From NCBI GenBank assembly GCA_026647215.1, contig JAPKHC010000040.1, forward strand, positions 1 to 59,129: 59,129 nt of DNA, written 5' to 3'. Below, piece after piece: positions 15,786-24,251 of the stretch. The stretch comes from F1-120-MAGs118 sp013360535 (GTDB taxonomy: Bacteria; Planctomycetota; UBA1135; GCA-002686595). The stretch's first letter is position 1. The number at the start of each line of letters is the position of its first letter. The notes below the pieces were generated by a model that had not been told where the DNA came from, searched no databases, and worked only from the letters and a program-made list of their open reading frames with translations. The translations under genes were made by a program, and so were the position numbers.

Positions 15786-17066
15786 ATGCAGCTTCGTACC
15801 CTCGGCGCCCTGCTCGTCCTCGCGCCGCTCGCCGCCGCGCAGTCCTACCAGTTCTCGCTCGACGGCCTGTCGACGACCTCGATCGTCGCGGACCTCTCGC
15901 TGCCGCTGCCGGGCAACGCGATCGGCGACTACGACGCCACGACGAACCCGACGGGCACCCGCACCTGCACGACGCTCTTCGGCACCTGCAACAACACGGC
16001 GATTCCGCTGTCCGCGACCGCGCTCACCGAGTTCAACATCTCGGGCACGCCGGCCGGCGGCTTCCGCGGCACGCTCGACTCGAAGGCGGGCGTGCTGCTC
16101 GTGGGCGACCTGTCCGTGTCGGTCATCGGCCGTCAGGGTGCGAGCGCCGACCTCACGCTCGAGGTGCTGTACTCGACCTTCCGCACGCAGCAGCCCAACT
16201 CGATCTTTCCCGGCGGCGTTCCGCTGCCGCTTCCGCTCGGACAGGGCACGATCGACGACGTGCTGCTCGTGCAGACCGGCCCGGCGGTGCCCGTCGTGCT
16301 CACGCCTTCCGGCGTCGCCGGCGTCTTCACCGTCGCAGGCCTCGTGCCCGCGGAGCTCTCGTTCCAGCTCGACCTCCTCGGTCAGGTCTCCGCCGTCGGC
16401 CCGCTGCCCTTCGCGCTGCCGCTCGCAGGTACGCTCGACCTCACGGGAGCGAATCCGCGCTTCACGCTCTCGGTCGACCAGTCGGCCCAGCAGACCGTGC
16501 CGAACCCCGCGCCCGGTCAGGTGATCGAGGATCTGGCCTTCCCGTTGCCGACCGTGCTGCCCCCCGGCGGCACCGCCAACCTGCTGCTCGACCTGACGCC
16601 CGGCGACCTCGGCATCTCGAACACCACCGACCTCGACTGGCTGCTCTTCGGCGCGCCGATCTGCGAGACGGCGAGCTACTGCACCGCGACCCCCAACACG
16701 TTCTCGAGCGGCGCCGCCTGCGCGGCGACCGGCTCGACCTCGCTCACCTTCAACACCTTCACGCTCTCCGCGCAAGGCGTCCCGCCCGGCCACGCCGGCC
16801 GTTTCTACATGAGCCGCAACCAGGCCTCGCTGCCCTTCGGCGACGGCACCCTCTGCCTCGGCACGCCCATCCGCCGCCTGCCCGTCGTCCACGCCGACGC
16901 CTCGGGCCTCGCCCAGTACACCGTCGACTTCAACGACCCCGCCCAACCGACCGCGCTGATCGCCCCCGGCGACACCTGGAACTTCCAGCTCGTCTTCCGC
17001 GACCCCATTGGCGGCCCACTGACCTTCAACACCAGCAACGCCCTCTCGGCGAGCTTCTGCCCCTGA
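15786..17066 (+). CDS. Secreted protein with planctomycete C-terminal module (diverged copy D)
   Basis: 426 residues with signal peptide MQLRTLGALLVLAPLAAAQS. Residues 20-290 are beta-rich and low in charge with no recognised domain (FSLDGLSTTSIVADLSLPLP, FNISGTPAGGFRGTLDSKAG). The last ~130 residues (YCTATPNTFSSGAACAATG ... GRFYMSRN ... LCLGTPIRRL ... WNFQLVFRDPIGG) follow the order of landmarks of the C-terminal module in the three paralogues elsewhere in the window, at lower identity. Function is unknown; surface or extracellular location is likely. The gene is followed by a strong bidirectional terminator. Confidence 0.75.
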   Translation: MQLRTLGALLVLAPLAAAQSYQFSLDGLSTTSIVADLSLPLPGNAIGDYDATTNPTGTRTCTTLFGTCNNTAIPLSATALTEFNISGTPAGGFRGTLDSKAGVLLVGDLSVSVIGRQGASADLTLEVLYSTFRTQQPNSIFPGGVPLPLPLGQGTIDDVLLVQTGPAVPVVLTPSGVAGVFTVAGLVPAELSFQLDLLGQVSAVGPLPFALPLAGTLDLTGANPRFTLSVDQSAQQTVPNPAPGQVIEDLAFPLPTVLPPGGTANLLLDLTPGDLGISNTTDLDWLLFGAPICETASYCTATPNTFSSGAACAATGSTSLTFNTFTLSAQGVPPGHAGRFYMSRNQASLPFGDGTLCLGTPIRRLPVVHADASGLAQYTVDFNDPAQPTALIAPGDTWNFQLVFRDPIGGPLTFNTSNALSASFCP

Positions 17067-17097
17067 TCCGCCGGGCCTGACCGAGGCTCCGGAAAAC

Positions 17098-17142
17098 CAC
17101 CGCGCCCCGCGCGATCCGGTGAGGATCGCGCGGGGCGCGGTG
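17098..17142 (-). terminator. Rho-independent terminator, 20-bp perfect stem
   Basis: A perfect 20-bp inverted repeat (17098-17117 with 17123-17142) encloses the 5-nt loop GGTGA. On the minus strand the stem is followed by GTGGTTTTCC, giving a short T-run after the glutamine synthetase gene. It sits between the convergent ends of the secreted protein (17066) and glnA (17160) and may stop transcription from both sides, though the plus side lacks a T-run. Confidence 0.85.
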
Positions 17143-17159
17143 CTTGAAGCGGGCTCGGC

Positions 17160-18602
17160 CTAGAAGTTGTTCCAGAGGTACTGGTTGGTGACCTCGTGGT
17201 GGAACTGGACCTCGGCGGCCTTGACGCGTGTGCCCAGCGCCTTGGGGCAGCGCTCGGCCTGCGCGAGCTTGAGCTCGGCGAACTTCTCGTGCACGCCGGC
17301 GCCGAAGGTGGTCTTCATCCACTCGCTCGACTTGTAGAGGCGGATGGCGTCGAAGATGTTGTCGGGCAGGAAGCGCGTGCGCGTGCGCTTGGCCTCGTCC
17401 TTGGTGTCGCTCTCGGGGCCCTCGAAGCCGGTGCGGAAGAGCGCATACAGCGTCATGTAGATGTTGGTGTCCGGGCCGACCGAGCGGACCTCGATGCGGG
17501 CGCTCTTCTCGTTGCCGATCGGGATGCGGATCATCGAGCCGCGGTCGACGGGCGAGACCTTGATCTGGTTGGGAGCCTCGAAGTGCGGGTCGAGGCGGCG
17601 GTAGGCGTTGACCGAGGGGTTGAGCACGAGGCACAGGTCGGAGCCGGAGTTGAGGATCCGGTCGATGAACTGCCAGGCGAGCTTCGAGACGCCGTCCTGC
17701 CCCTTCTTGTCGTGGAACAGGTTGGTCTTGCCCTTGCCGACCGAGATGTTCGTGTGCGCGCCCGAGCCGTTGATGCCGACGACGGGCTTGGGCAGGAACG
17801 ACGCGGTCATGTCCATGGTCGCGGCGATCTGGCGGCAGAGCAGCTTGTAGAGCTGGAACTGGTCGGCGGCGATCAGCGCCTCCGAGTAGGAGAAGTTCAT
17901 CTCGAACTGGCTGGGCGCGACCTCGGGGTGGTCCTTCTCGTTGGTGAAGCCCATCGCGCGCTGCGCCTCGGCGGCGGCGTCGATGAACTGGCGCAGCGGG
18001 TCGGACGGCAGCGAGTGGTAGTAGCCACCGGTCGAGACGTAGTCGAAGCGGCCCGTCTCGTGGAAGTGGCGCTCGGCGTCGCGGCCCTTGAACAGGAAGC
18101 CCTCGATCTCGTTGGCGGCGTAGCAGATCGAGCCATCCTTCTCGAAGCGCTCGGCGAGGTAGCTCTTCAGGCAGCTGCGCAGGTCGCCCTCGTACAGGCG
18201 GCCGTCGCGCGCGTGGACCTCGCCGAACACGAGCACCTTGCCCGGCCCGAAGACGTCCGCCGGCAGCCAGTAGAAGGCCGACCAGTCGATGCCCAGGCGC
18301 AGGTCGCTCTCGGCCTGCACGGAAAAGCCGCGGATCGAACTGCCGTCGAAGGTCAGGTTGTCGTAGCTCTTGAGCAGGAACTTCTTGTCGTAGTCGAGCA
18401 TGTGCAGCCGGCCCTCGAGGTCGGTGAAGCACACGGTGACGGCCTTGATGCGCTTCTCGCTCTCGAGGTACTTGATGCGCTCCTTGCGGATCCGCTCGGG
18501 GTCGATCCGGTCGAGACGCTGCTGCTTCGCCTCGAGGTTCATCGCCTCCATCTGGTCGTAGGGGATCTCGAGGAACGAACGCAGGGCGGGGTTCGTGGTC
18601 AT
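17160..18602 (-). CDS. glnA: Glutamine synthetase
   Basis: 480 residues from ATG at 18602 (a GTG at 18665 would add 21 unlikely residues). It makes glutamine from glutamate, ammonia and ATP in the cytoplasm. Landmarks are the beta-grasp substrate signature NLTFDGSSIRGF, the catalytic GFTNEKDHPEVAPSQFEMN region, the ATP-binding LPKPVVGINGSGAHTNIS and the C-terminal arginine/glutamate segment RIPIGNEKSARIEVRSVGPD. The adenylylation tyrosine motif of enterobacterial enzymes is not evident near the C-terminus, which ends QYLWNNF. A perfect terminator follows the gene, and an inverted repeat lies about 115 nt upstream. Confidence 0.93.
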   Translation of the reverse strand: MTTNPALRSFLEIPYDQMEAMNLEAKQQRLDRIDPERIRKERIKYLESEKRIKAVTVCFTDLEGRLHMLDYDKKFLLKSYDNLTFDGSSIRGFSVQAESDLRLGIDWSAFYWLPADVFGPGKVLVFGEVHARDGRLYEGDLRSCLKSYLAERFEKDGSICYAANEIEGFLFKGRDAERHFHETGRFDYVSTGGYYHSLPSDPLRQFIDAAAEAQRAMGFTNEKDHPEVAPSQFEMNFSYSEALIAADQFQLYKLLCRQIAATMDMTASFLPKPVVGINGSGAHTNISVGKGKTNLFHDKKGQDGVSKLAWQFIDRILNSGSDLCLVLNPSVNAYRRLDPHFEAPNQIKVSPVDRGSMIRIPIGNEKSARIEVRSVGPDTNIYMTLYALFRTGFEGPESDTKDEAKRTRTRFLPDNIFDAIRLYKSSEWMKTTFGAGVHEKFAELKLAQAERCPKALGTRVKAAEVQFHHEVTNQYLWNNF

Positions 18603-18717
18603 GGGGCGCGGGGCGCGCCGGGGGCGCGCGGCAAGGAGCTCGGTCCACAGGCTGGCCCGGGACACGCGCCCGGAGCCGGAAGCCTTGGTCGACGGCCGAG
18701 AAGGATAACTTGAGCGA

Positions 18718-18753
18718 GATTTAGGTCAAGAACCTTCTCGCCAAGCCTAAATC
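18718..18753. promoter_or_regulatory. Inverted repeat GATTTAGG-N20-CCTAAATC between toroid gene and glnA
   Basis: Eight-base arms GATTTAGG (18718-18725) and CCTAAATC (18746-18753) are perfect, with a 20-nt spacer. The arms are AT-rich against a high-GC background. The element is about 115 nt upstream of the glnA start and 35 nt beyond the end of the toroid gene. It could be a nitrogen-regulator operator or a weak terminator; the lack of a T-run and the long spacer favour an operator. Confidence 0.4.
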
Positions 18754-18788
18754 CGGGCTCGGCAAGGCTTTCAGGCCGGCCTCGCGGA

Positions 18789-21173
18789 TCAGCGCCCGCG
18801 GACCAGCTCGAGCTCGCTGAAGCCGACCGGCTCGCCTTGGCCGCGGCCCTCGCTCTCGACGATGCGCACCTCGACCTCGCGCACGTTGAGGATCTGCCCG
18901 AAGGAGAGCCGCGCCTTCGCCGTCACGTCGTCGGGCATGTCGACCGCGAACTGCTCGGTCTTGTTGACCACCACCGCGACCTTGCGCGGGCGCGGCGTGC
19001 CCATGTGCGACAGGCGCGCGAGGCCGTGCGAGAGCAGGAGCCCGTCGGCGCGCGCGGGGCGCTCGAGCGTCACCCGCAGCCACGGGTTGCGGTCGTCGCG
19101 GGCGCAGCGCCAGCGCGACTTGTGGTTGCCGTCGAAGGCGTGGTGGGGCGCGTCGCCGCCGTCGACCGACGAGCTCTCGGCCTTCACCTTCGCGCCGTAG
19201 AACAGGTTGCGCCCGAGGTCGGCCGCGTACTCGAGCTTGGCCGGGTCGATCACGCCGTCGATGCGCACCGCGAGGTCGGGGGACTCGAGCGTGGTCGCGG
19301 CGCCGGTGGCCGGTTCCTTCAGGTGCACACGCGCACGCAGCTGCCACGTGCCGCGGCGGTCGAAGCTGTGGCGCAGCGCAAAACGCTGCAGTTCCCCGCG
19401 GCGAGCGGGCGCGGCGGTGACGGCGCCGAGCAGCGTGGGCTCGCCCTTGTCCGTGTCGAAGCGTGCGAGGTACTCGATGCGCTCGAGCTGCAGGTCGCCG
19501 CCCTCGCCGATCAGGCGCGCGTTGGCCGCGTCGCCGATGCCGCTCACCCAGATCGTGAGCGGCGTGTCGCCGGTCGCGCGCAGCTGCACGTCCGCCTGCT
19601 TGTCCGCGGTCTCGAACACGCCAGCCTTCGAGCTCTCGCCCGAGCCACGCGCCGTCGCGCGCTTGAGGAACAGCAGCGCAAGGCACGTGTCGAGGTACTG
19701 GTGGTCGACGTAATTCTCGGGGTTCCACGAGCCGTCGCCGTTCTGCGACCGCACGAGGTACGCCGCGCCGTCCCAGTACCACTCGACCTGGCCGATCTTC
19801 TCGGTGCCCATCAGCGCACCGACGCGCTCGATGCCGTACACCCAGAAGTAGTGGTGGCCGATGCCGTGGCCGGGGTTGTTCGACCACTGCAGGTGGGCCT
19901 CGAGCCAGTTCATGCCCAGCTCCTTCGCCGGGCCGACCTTGGCCTTGACCGCCGCCTGCAGGCGCGAGCCGCCTTCCTGCTCGCAGATCGCGAGCACCGA
20001 CACGCCCGCGGTCGTCACCGAACCGAACGCGCCCTCGGCGATGCGGTAGCCGAAGCCCGCCATCTGGCGCTTGGAGCCGTCCGGCATCGGCTTGGGCTTC
20101 TCCTGGCAGCGCAGCACTCCGCCGGCGAGCTTCGTCCAGACGTCGGCGGGAATCTCGAGCCCCGCTTCGCTCGCCGCACGCAGCGCGAGCGCAGCGTAGA
20201 GCGTGTTCGACATGTCCATCGGGAGCTTCGAGCCGCCGGGATAGACGGGATAGTCCCACAGGCCCGAGGTCGTCTGCGTCGCGACGAGCTCGGCGAGCAG
20301 GCCCTGCATGCGCTCGCGCGAGTCCGCGTCGCCGCGCGCCGCCAGCGCGAGCATCGCCGTCGCGCGCGCGTAGGTCGTGTCGAGCGCGCGGTGGTCGAGC
20401 AGCGCCAGCGCCATGCGCACCGCCGGGTGGTCGCGGTTGACGCCGCACTTCACGAGCGTGTACGCGACGTAGGCCGCGTGGCCCGCGCCCCAGTGCTCCC
20501 AGCAGCCCCACGAACCGTCGACGAGCTGCTCGCGGATCAGGAACTGGCAGCCGCGGTCGATCGCGTCGTTGATCGCCTGCTGCGAGATGCGCGTGCGCGG
20601 CTGGATCTGGAAGCCGAAGGCGCCGTTGAGGTTGGCGACCTTGACGAGCAGGTGGTTGGTGCCGGGAGCGAGCGCGAGCACGAGCGAGTCATCCTCGGGC
20701 ACGACGCCGCGCGCGACGTGGTGGTCGATGACGAGCTCGCCGTTGAGCCACACGCGCACGCCGTCGTCGCTGCCGAGCGAGGCCGGCAGCTTGATCTCGC
20801 GCTCGGCGTCGATGCGTCGGTAGAGGTACACGACCGCGTTGTCGACGTTCCCCTTGCGCGACGGCGGCGGCGGACAGAGTGCGTTCAGGTCGAGCTTGCC
20901 GACGTCGAGCTGGTTGCGCGCGAGGTCGTCGGTGAGCTTCTTCCACGCCACCGGCTGCTTGTCCATGCCGTCGAACGTCGCGGCGAGGTCCGGCCCGGCC
21001 TCGCCGAGCTTCATCAGCTTCAGCGCCTTCTCCGGCGGGAGCGGCGCCGCGGTGCTGTTCTTGTCGAACGCGCTCTCGAAGCGGCCGAGCACGTGCCAAG
21101 TCCCGAATTCCTGGGCACGTGCGACGCACGCGAGGATGAGTCCGCAGAGCGCGGTGAGGAACGGTGTGCGCAT
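18789..21173 (-). CDS. Secreted alpha/alpha-toroid (prenyltransferase/squalene-cyclase fold) protein with discoidin domain
   Basis: 794 residues with signal MRTPFLTALCGLILACVARA. Residues about 20-190 resemble a carbohydrate-binding beta domain (DDGVRVWLNGELVIDHHVAR, NHLLVKVANLNGAFGFQI). Residues 195-540 are helical repeats of the terpenoid-cyclase/alpha-2-macroglobulin toroid type, with QW-like phrases (GCQFLIREQLVDGSWGCWEH, YLVRSQNGDGSWNP, VDHQYLDTCLALLFLKRA). Residues about 640-794 look like an F5/8 type C (discoidin) domain (HHAFDGNHKSRWRCARDDRN then PWLRVTLERP). No cyclase catalytic aspartate motif is apparent. It is probably a glycan-binding or processing protein of the cell surface. 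Confidence 0.78.
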   Translation of the reverse strand: MRTPFLTALCGLILACVARAQEFGTWHVLGRFESAFDKNSTAAPLPPEKALKLMKLGEAGPDLAATFDGMDKQPVAWKKLTDDLARNQLDVGKLDLNALCPPPPSRKGNVDNAVVYLYRRIDAEREIKLPASLGSDDGVRVWLNGELVIDHHVARGVVPEDDSLVLALAPGTNHLLVKVANLNGAFGFQIQPRTRISQQAINDAIDRGCQFLIREQLVDGSWGCWEHWGAGHAAYVAYTLVKCGVNRDHPAVRMALALLDHRALDTTYARATAMLALAARGDADSRERMQGLLAELVATQTTSGLWDYPVYPGGSKLPMDMSNTLYAALALRAASEAGLEIPADVWTKLAGGVLRCQEKPKPMPDGSKRQMAGFGYRIAEGAFGSVTTAGVSVLAICEQEGGSRLQAAVKAKVGPAKELGMNWLEAHLQWSNNPGHGIGHHYFWVYGIERVGALMGTEKIGQVEWYWDGAAYLVRSQNGDGSWNPENYVDHQYLDTCLALLFLKRATARGSGESSKAGVFETADKQADVQLRATGDTPLTIWVSGIGDAANARLIGEGGDLQLERIEYLARFDTDKGEPTLLGAVTAAPARRGELQRFALRHSFDRRGTWQLRARVHLKEPATGAATTLESPDLAVRIDGVIDPAKLEYAADLGRNLFYGAKVKAESSSVDGGDAPHHAFDGNHKSRWRCARDDRNPWLRVTLERPARADGLLLSHGLARLSHMGTPRPRKVAVVVNKTEQFAVDMPDDVTAKARLSFGQILNVREVEVRIVESEGRGQGEPVGFSELELVRGR

Positions 21174-21288
21174 CGGGCCTTGGGAGGGGCGGGGCGCGCG
21201 ATTGTGACACACACGCGCGGCTCGCGCTCGCCCCACGCCGCTCTCGAGACCGCGGAACTCTCGCCGCGAATGGCTAGTCTCTCGAGCC

Positions 21289-23313
21289 ATGCGAATCCGG
21301 CTCGTCCTCGCCGTTGGAGCGCTCGGCCTGCTCGCCGCCGCCAGCCTCCAGGATCCCCGCCCCGGCCGCGCGCTCGACGCGCGGCTGCACCACCTCGGCA
21401 ACGACCGCACGCCCGAGTGGACGGAAGCCCCCGCGGACCCCGAAGGCCAGCGGCTGGACATCGACTTCGAGTCGCGCACCCATGCAACGGACTGGATGCT
21501 GTATGTGCGCCAGCGGAGCATCGACAACGTCTGGCGAATCGTCGTCAACGGCAAGGAGGTGGCGCGCCTCGTGCCGGGGGCGGAGCTGGTCGAGCGCTGG
21601 TACTCGCTGCCGGCGGGCTCGCTGCGCGACGGAACGAACCGAGTCTCGTTCGTGCCTGACACGCCGACGGACGATGTCGTGATCGGCGACGTGCGGCTCG
21701 TCGAACGCTCGGCGCGCGAGGTGTTCGACCTCCAGAAGCTCTCGATCCGGGTTGTCGACGCGAGCGACGCGAGTCCCTTGCCCGCGCGCGTGACGCTCGT
21801 CGGGCAAGGTGGCACGAAGCCGCTGCTCCTGTTCGCGACGCCGGCGGCGACCGCCACGCGCGACGGAGTGCTGTACCTCGATGGCGAGGCCACTGTCGAG
21901 CTTCCGCGCGGCACGTACGCGTGCTTCGCGACGCGGGGCAGCGAGTGGAGCCTGGCGAGCTCCGCCGTCACGCTCGGGGCTTCACCCGCGAGCCTCGAGC
22001 TCGCGCTGCGCCGCGAGGTCGACACCGCAGGTTTCGTCGCCTGCGACACGCACCTCCACACGCTGCAGTTCTCCGGCCACGGCGACGCGAGTGCGCTCGA
22101 ACGGCAGGTGACGCTCGCGGGCGAAGGCGTCGAGCTCGCGGTCGCCACCGACCACAACCACCAGACCGATTACGGCATTTTCCAGCGGGAATTGGGCCTC
22201 CAGCGCTGGTACACGCCGGTCGTCGGCAACGAGGTGACGACCGACATCGGGCACTTCAACGGCTTCCCGTTCGATCCAGCCATGCCACGCGCGCCGTTCC
22301 GCTCGCGCGACATCGTCACGATCGTGCAAGGCATGCGCGAGCTCGGCGCGCAGGCCGTGATCCTCAACCATCCGCGCTGGCCGAGTACCACCGACAGCCC
22401 CTTCGGCCACCACCACCTCGACCGCCTGACGGGGCGCTTCGATCCGCCGCTCGAGCTGCCGGTCGACGCGACGGAAATGATCAACTCGACCACGGAGGAA
22501 CTCGACGCCCTCGCGCTCTTCCGCGACTGGTTCGCGCTGCTCAACCGCGGCGTGCGCCTCTTCGCGGTCGGCTCATCGGACTCGCACACCGTGGGAGAGC
22601 CGGTCGGTCAGGGCCGCACGTGGATCCCCAGTTCCACCGACGATCCCGCGGCGATCGACGTGAGCGCAGCCTGCGCGGCGATCCGCGAGGGCCGCACGTC
22701 GATCGGGCTCGGCATCTTTGCCACCGCGCTCGTCGACGGCCGACCCGCGATGGGGCTCACGTTCGACCGTTCGAGCGACGCCGCGCCGTTCGTCTTCGAC
22801 CTGCGCGTGCAGGCGCCGGGCTGGATCCATCCGCGCAAGGTCACGGTGTTCGCCAACGGGCGTGCGGCGGCGACGCTCGAGCTCGAGCGCACGGACGGCA
22901 AGGCTCTCGACCGCACGCTGCGCGTGGAAGTGCCGCTCGCCGCACGCAACGACGCGTGGATCGTCGCGGTGGTCGAAGGCGAAGCGATCGACACGCCCGC
23001 GTGGCCGTCGCTCAACAAGTACACGCTCGCCGCGACCAATCCGATGTTCATCGATCGCGACGGCAACGGCTACACGAGTCCGGGTTCGGCGGCCTCGGCT
23101 TTTGCGCCGAAGACGACCGACGCGACGGTCGCGGCGCGTTTCGCGGAGCTCGATGGCGCGCATTCGGTGCAGCTTGCGGCCGCGTGGCTCACGACGCTGC
23201 GCGCGCAGGGCGTGGAACGCGGAGTGGCGCTCGAGCGATTGAAGCGGGCTCTGGGTCCGAAGGCGAGCGAGGACGCGGAGATCGCGGAGTTGCTCGCGCG
23301 CGAGCTCAGGTGA
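21289..23313 (+). CDS. Secreted CehA/McbA-family (PHP-fold) metallohydrolase
   Basis: 674 residues with signal MRIRLVLAVGALGLLAAAS. An N-terminal beta region (to about residue 240) precedes a PHP-like metal-dependent phosphoesterase core: CDTHLHTLQFSGHGD, VATDHNHQTDYG, GNEVTTDIGHFNGF, VILNHPRWPS and SSDSHTVG supply the expected His/Asp/Glu ligands. Families such as CehA and McbA use this fold to hydrolyse esters of diverse substrates. The C-terminal ~180 residues are beta-rich. The gene ends overlapping the convergent DUF3592-like gene by 8 nt. Substrate unknown. Confidence 0.85.
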   Translation: MRIRLVLAVGALGLLAAASLQDPRPGRALDARLHHLGNDRTPEWTEAPADPEGQRLDIDFESRTHATDWMLYVRQRSIDNVWRIVVNGKEVARLVPGAELVERWYSLPAGSLRDGTNRVSFVPDTPTDDVVIGDVRLVERSAREVFDLQKLSIRVVDASDASPLPARVTLVGQGGTKPLLLFATPAATATRDGVLYLDGEATVELPRGTYACFATRGSEWSLASSAVTLGASPASLELALRREVDTAGFVACDTHLHTLQFSGHGDASALERQVTLAGEGVELAVATDHNHQTDYGIFQRELGLQRWYTPVVGNEVTTDIGHFNGFPFDPAMPRAPFRSRDIVTIVQGMRELGAQAVILNHPRWPSTTDSPFGHHHLDRLTGRFDPPLELPVDATEMINSTTEELDALALFRDWFALLNRGVRLFAVGSSDSHTVGEPVGQGRTWIPSSTDDPAAIDVSAACAAIREGRTSIGLGIFATALVDGRPAMGLTFDRSSDAAPFVFDLRVQAPGWIHPRKVTVFANGRAAATLELERTDGKALDRTLRVEVPLAARNDAWIVAVVEGEAIDTPAWPSLNKYTLAATNPMFIDRDGNGYTSPGSAASAFAPKTTDATVAARFAELDGAHSVQLAAAWLTTLRAQGVERGVALERLKRALGPKASEDAEIAELLARELR

Positions 23314-24199
23314 CGAGCGAGTAGAGCCACCAGCCGCCGAGCGAGAGCAGGAACAGCGCCGGAAGCACGAAACGCAGCGCGAGCTTGCCCGCGGGCGGCG
23401 ACTGGATGCGTCCCATGGCGTCCACGACGAGCGGAAGCGAAGCGTCGTCGACGACCCAGTGGTTCTCCGGCTCGCGCGCGTCGTAGAGGATCCGCAAGCC
23501 GCGCGGGTCCGCGTACACGTGCTCGCGCTGCGTCGCGTCGTCGTCCCGGATGGTGCGGCCCTCGATCTCGAACTCGTAGGCGACGTTGAACGAACGACGG
23601 CGGCGGCGGAACTTGCGCCGCTCGATCTCGAGCGTGCGACCGAGCGCGGAGTGACCGTTGCGCGCGAGCGCGAGCTCCTTCGTCGCGTGCCACTGCGACA
23701 GCGCGAGCGCCGCGAGCCCGAACGCGGGAAACAGCAGCACCATCAGCGATTCCGGGCCGAACAGGTCCGAGCGCAGGTGCTCGATGCGCGCGAACTGCGG
23801 CTCTCCGGCGGGCATCTCGACCTTGACGGTCGAGCCGAGCTCCGGCGGCAAGACGGCGCCGTAGCTCACGCCCGACAGGCGCTCGCCGCCGCGCTCGAAC
23901 TCGAACTCGATGCGTTGCACCGGTGTTCCGCGGCGGTGCTTGCCGCCACCTTGGCTCGCGCTCGTGCGCTCGACCGCCGTCACGCGGCCGGTCGTCGTCT
24001 CGAGCTCGCCGTCGTAACGCCACAGGCCCGCGATGTCGGCGTGCCGCAGGAACACGAGGATCGGGAACAGGCTGAAGACGAGGAACGCGAAGCCCGCCTG
24101 CGCCAGGGTCTGCCCGAAGCGGATCCCGAGCCAGGCACCGAGCGGAATCTGACGCGGGGCGAGGGCGAGCTTCGGCCAATCGGGACGGGCGGTGGTCAT
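23306..24199 (-). CDS. DUF3592-like integral membrane protein
   Basis: 297 residues; ATG at 24199 has GGAG nine bases upstream. Three hydrophobic segments are seen: about residues 36-53 (AGFAFLVFSLFPILVFL), 145-162 (MVLLFPAFGLAALALS) and 275-296 (LPALFLLSLGGWWLY). Between them lie beta regions with GRVTAVERTSAS and VAYEFEIEGRTIRDDDATQR, the phrases typical of DUF3592 proteins, whose function is unknown. A basic patch (RRKFRRRRRS) lies on the presumed cytoplasmic side. It converges with and slightly overlaps the metallohydrolase gene. Confidence 0.75.
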   Translation of the reverse strand: MTTARPDWPKLALAPRQIPLGAWLGIRFGQTLAQAGFAFLVFSLFPILVFLRHADIAGLWRYDGELETTTGRVTAVERTSASQGGGKHRRGTPVQRIEFEFERGGERLSGVSYGAVLPPELGSTVKVEMPAGEPQFARIEHLRSDLFGPESLMVLLFPAFGLAALALSQWHATKELALARNGHSALGRTLEIERRKFRRRRRSFNVAYEFEIEGRTIRDDDATQREHVYADPRGLRILYDAREPENHWVVDDASLPLVVDAMGRIQSPPAGKLALRFVLPALFLLSLGGWWLYSLVT

Positions 24200-24251
24200 C
24201 GTCGGATTCTCCGGAGGAAGCCCGCGCCTACGCACGATCGCCGGAGCGCAT

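Noticed and set aside
18837..21659. Very long open frame (over 900 codons) antisense to the toroid gene
   Set aside because: High GC leaves few stops on the opposite strand; composition is Arg/Ala-rich without domain motifs, while the minus-strand frame has a signal peptide and clear folds. Similar antisense frames occur across most genes here.
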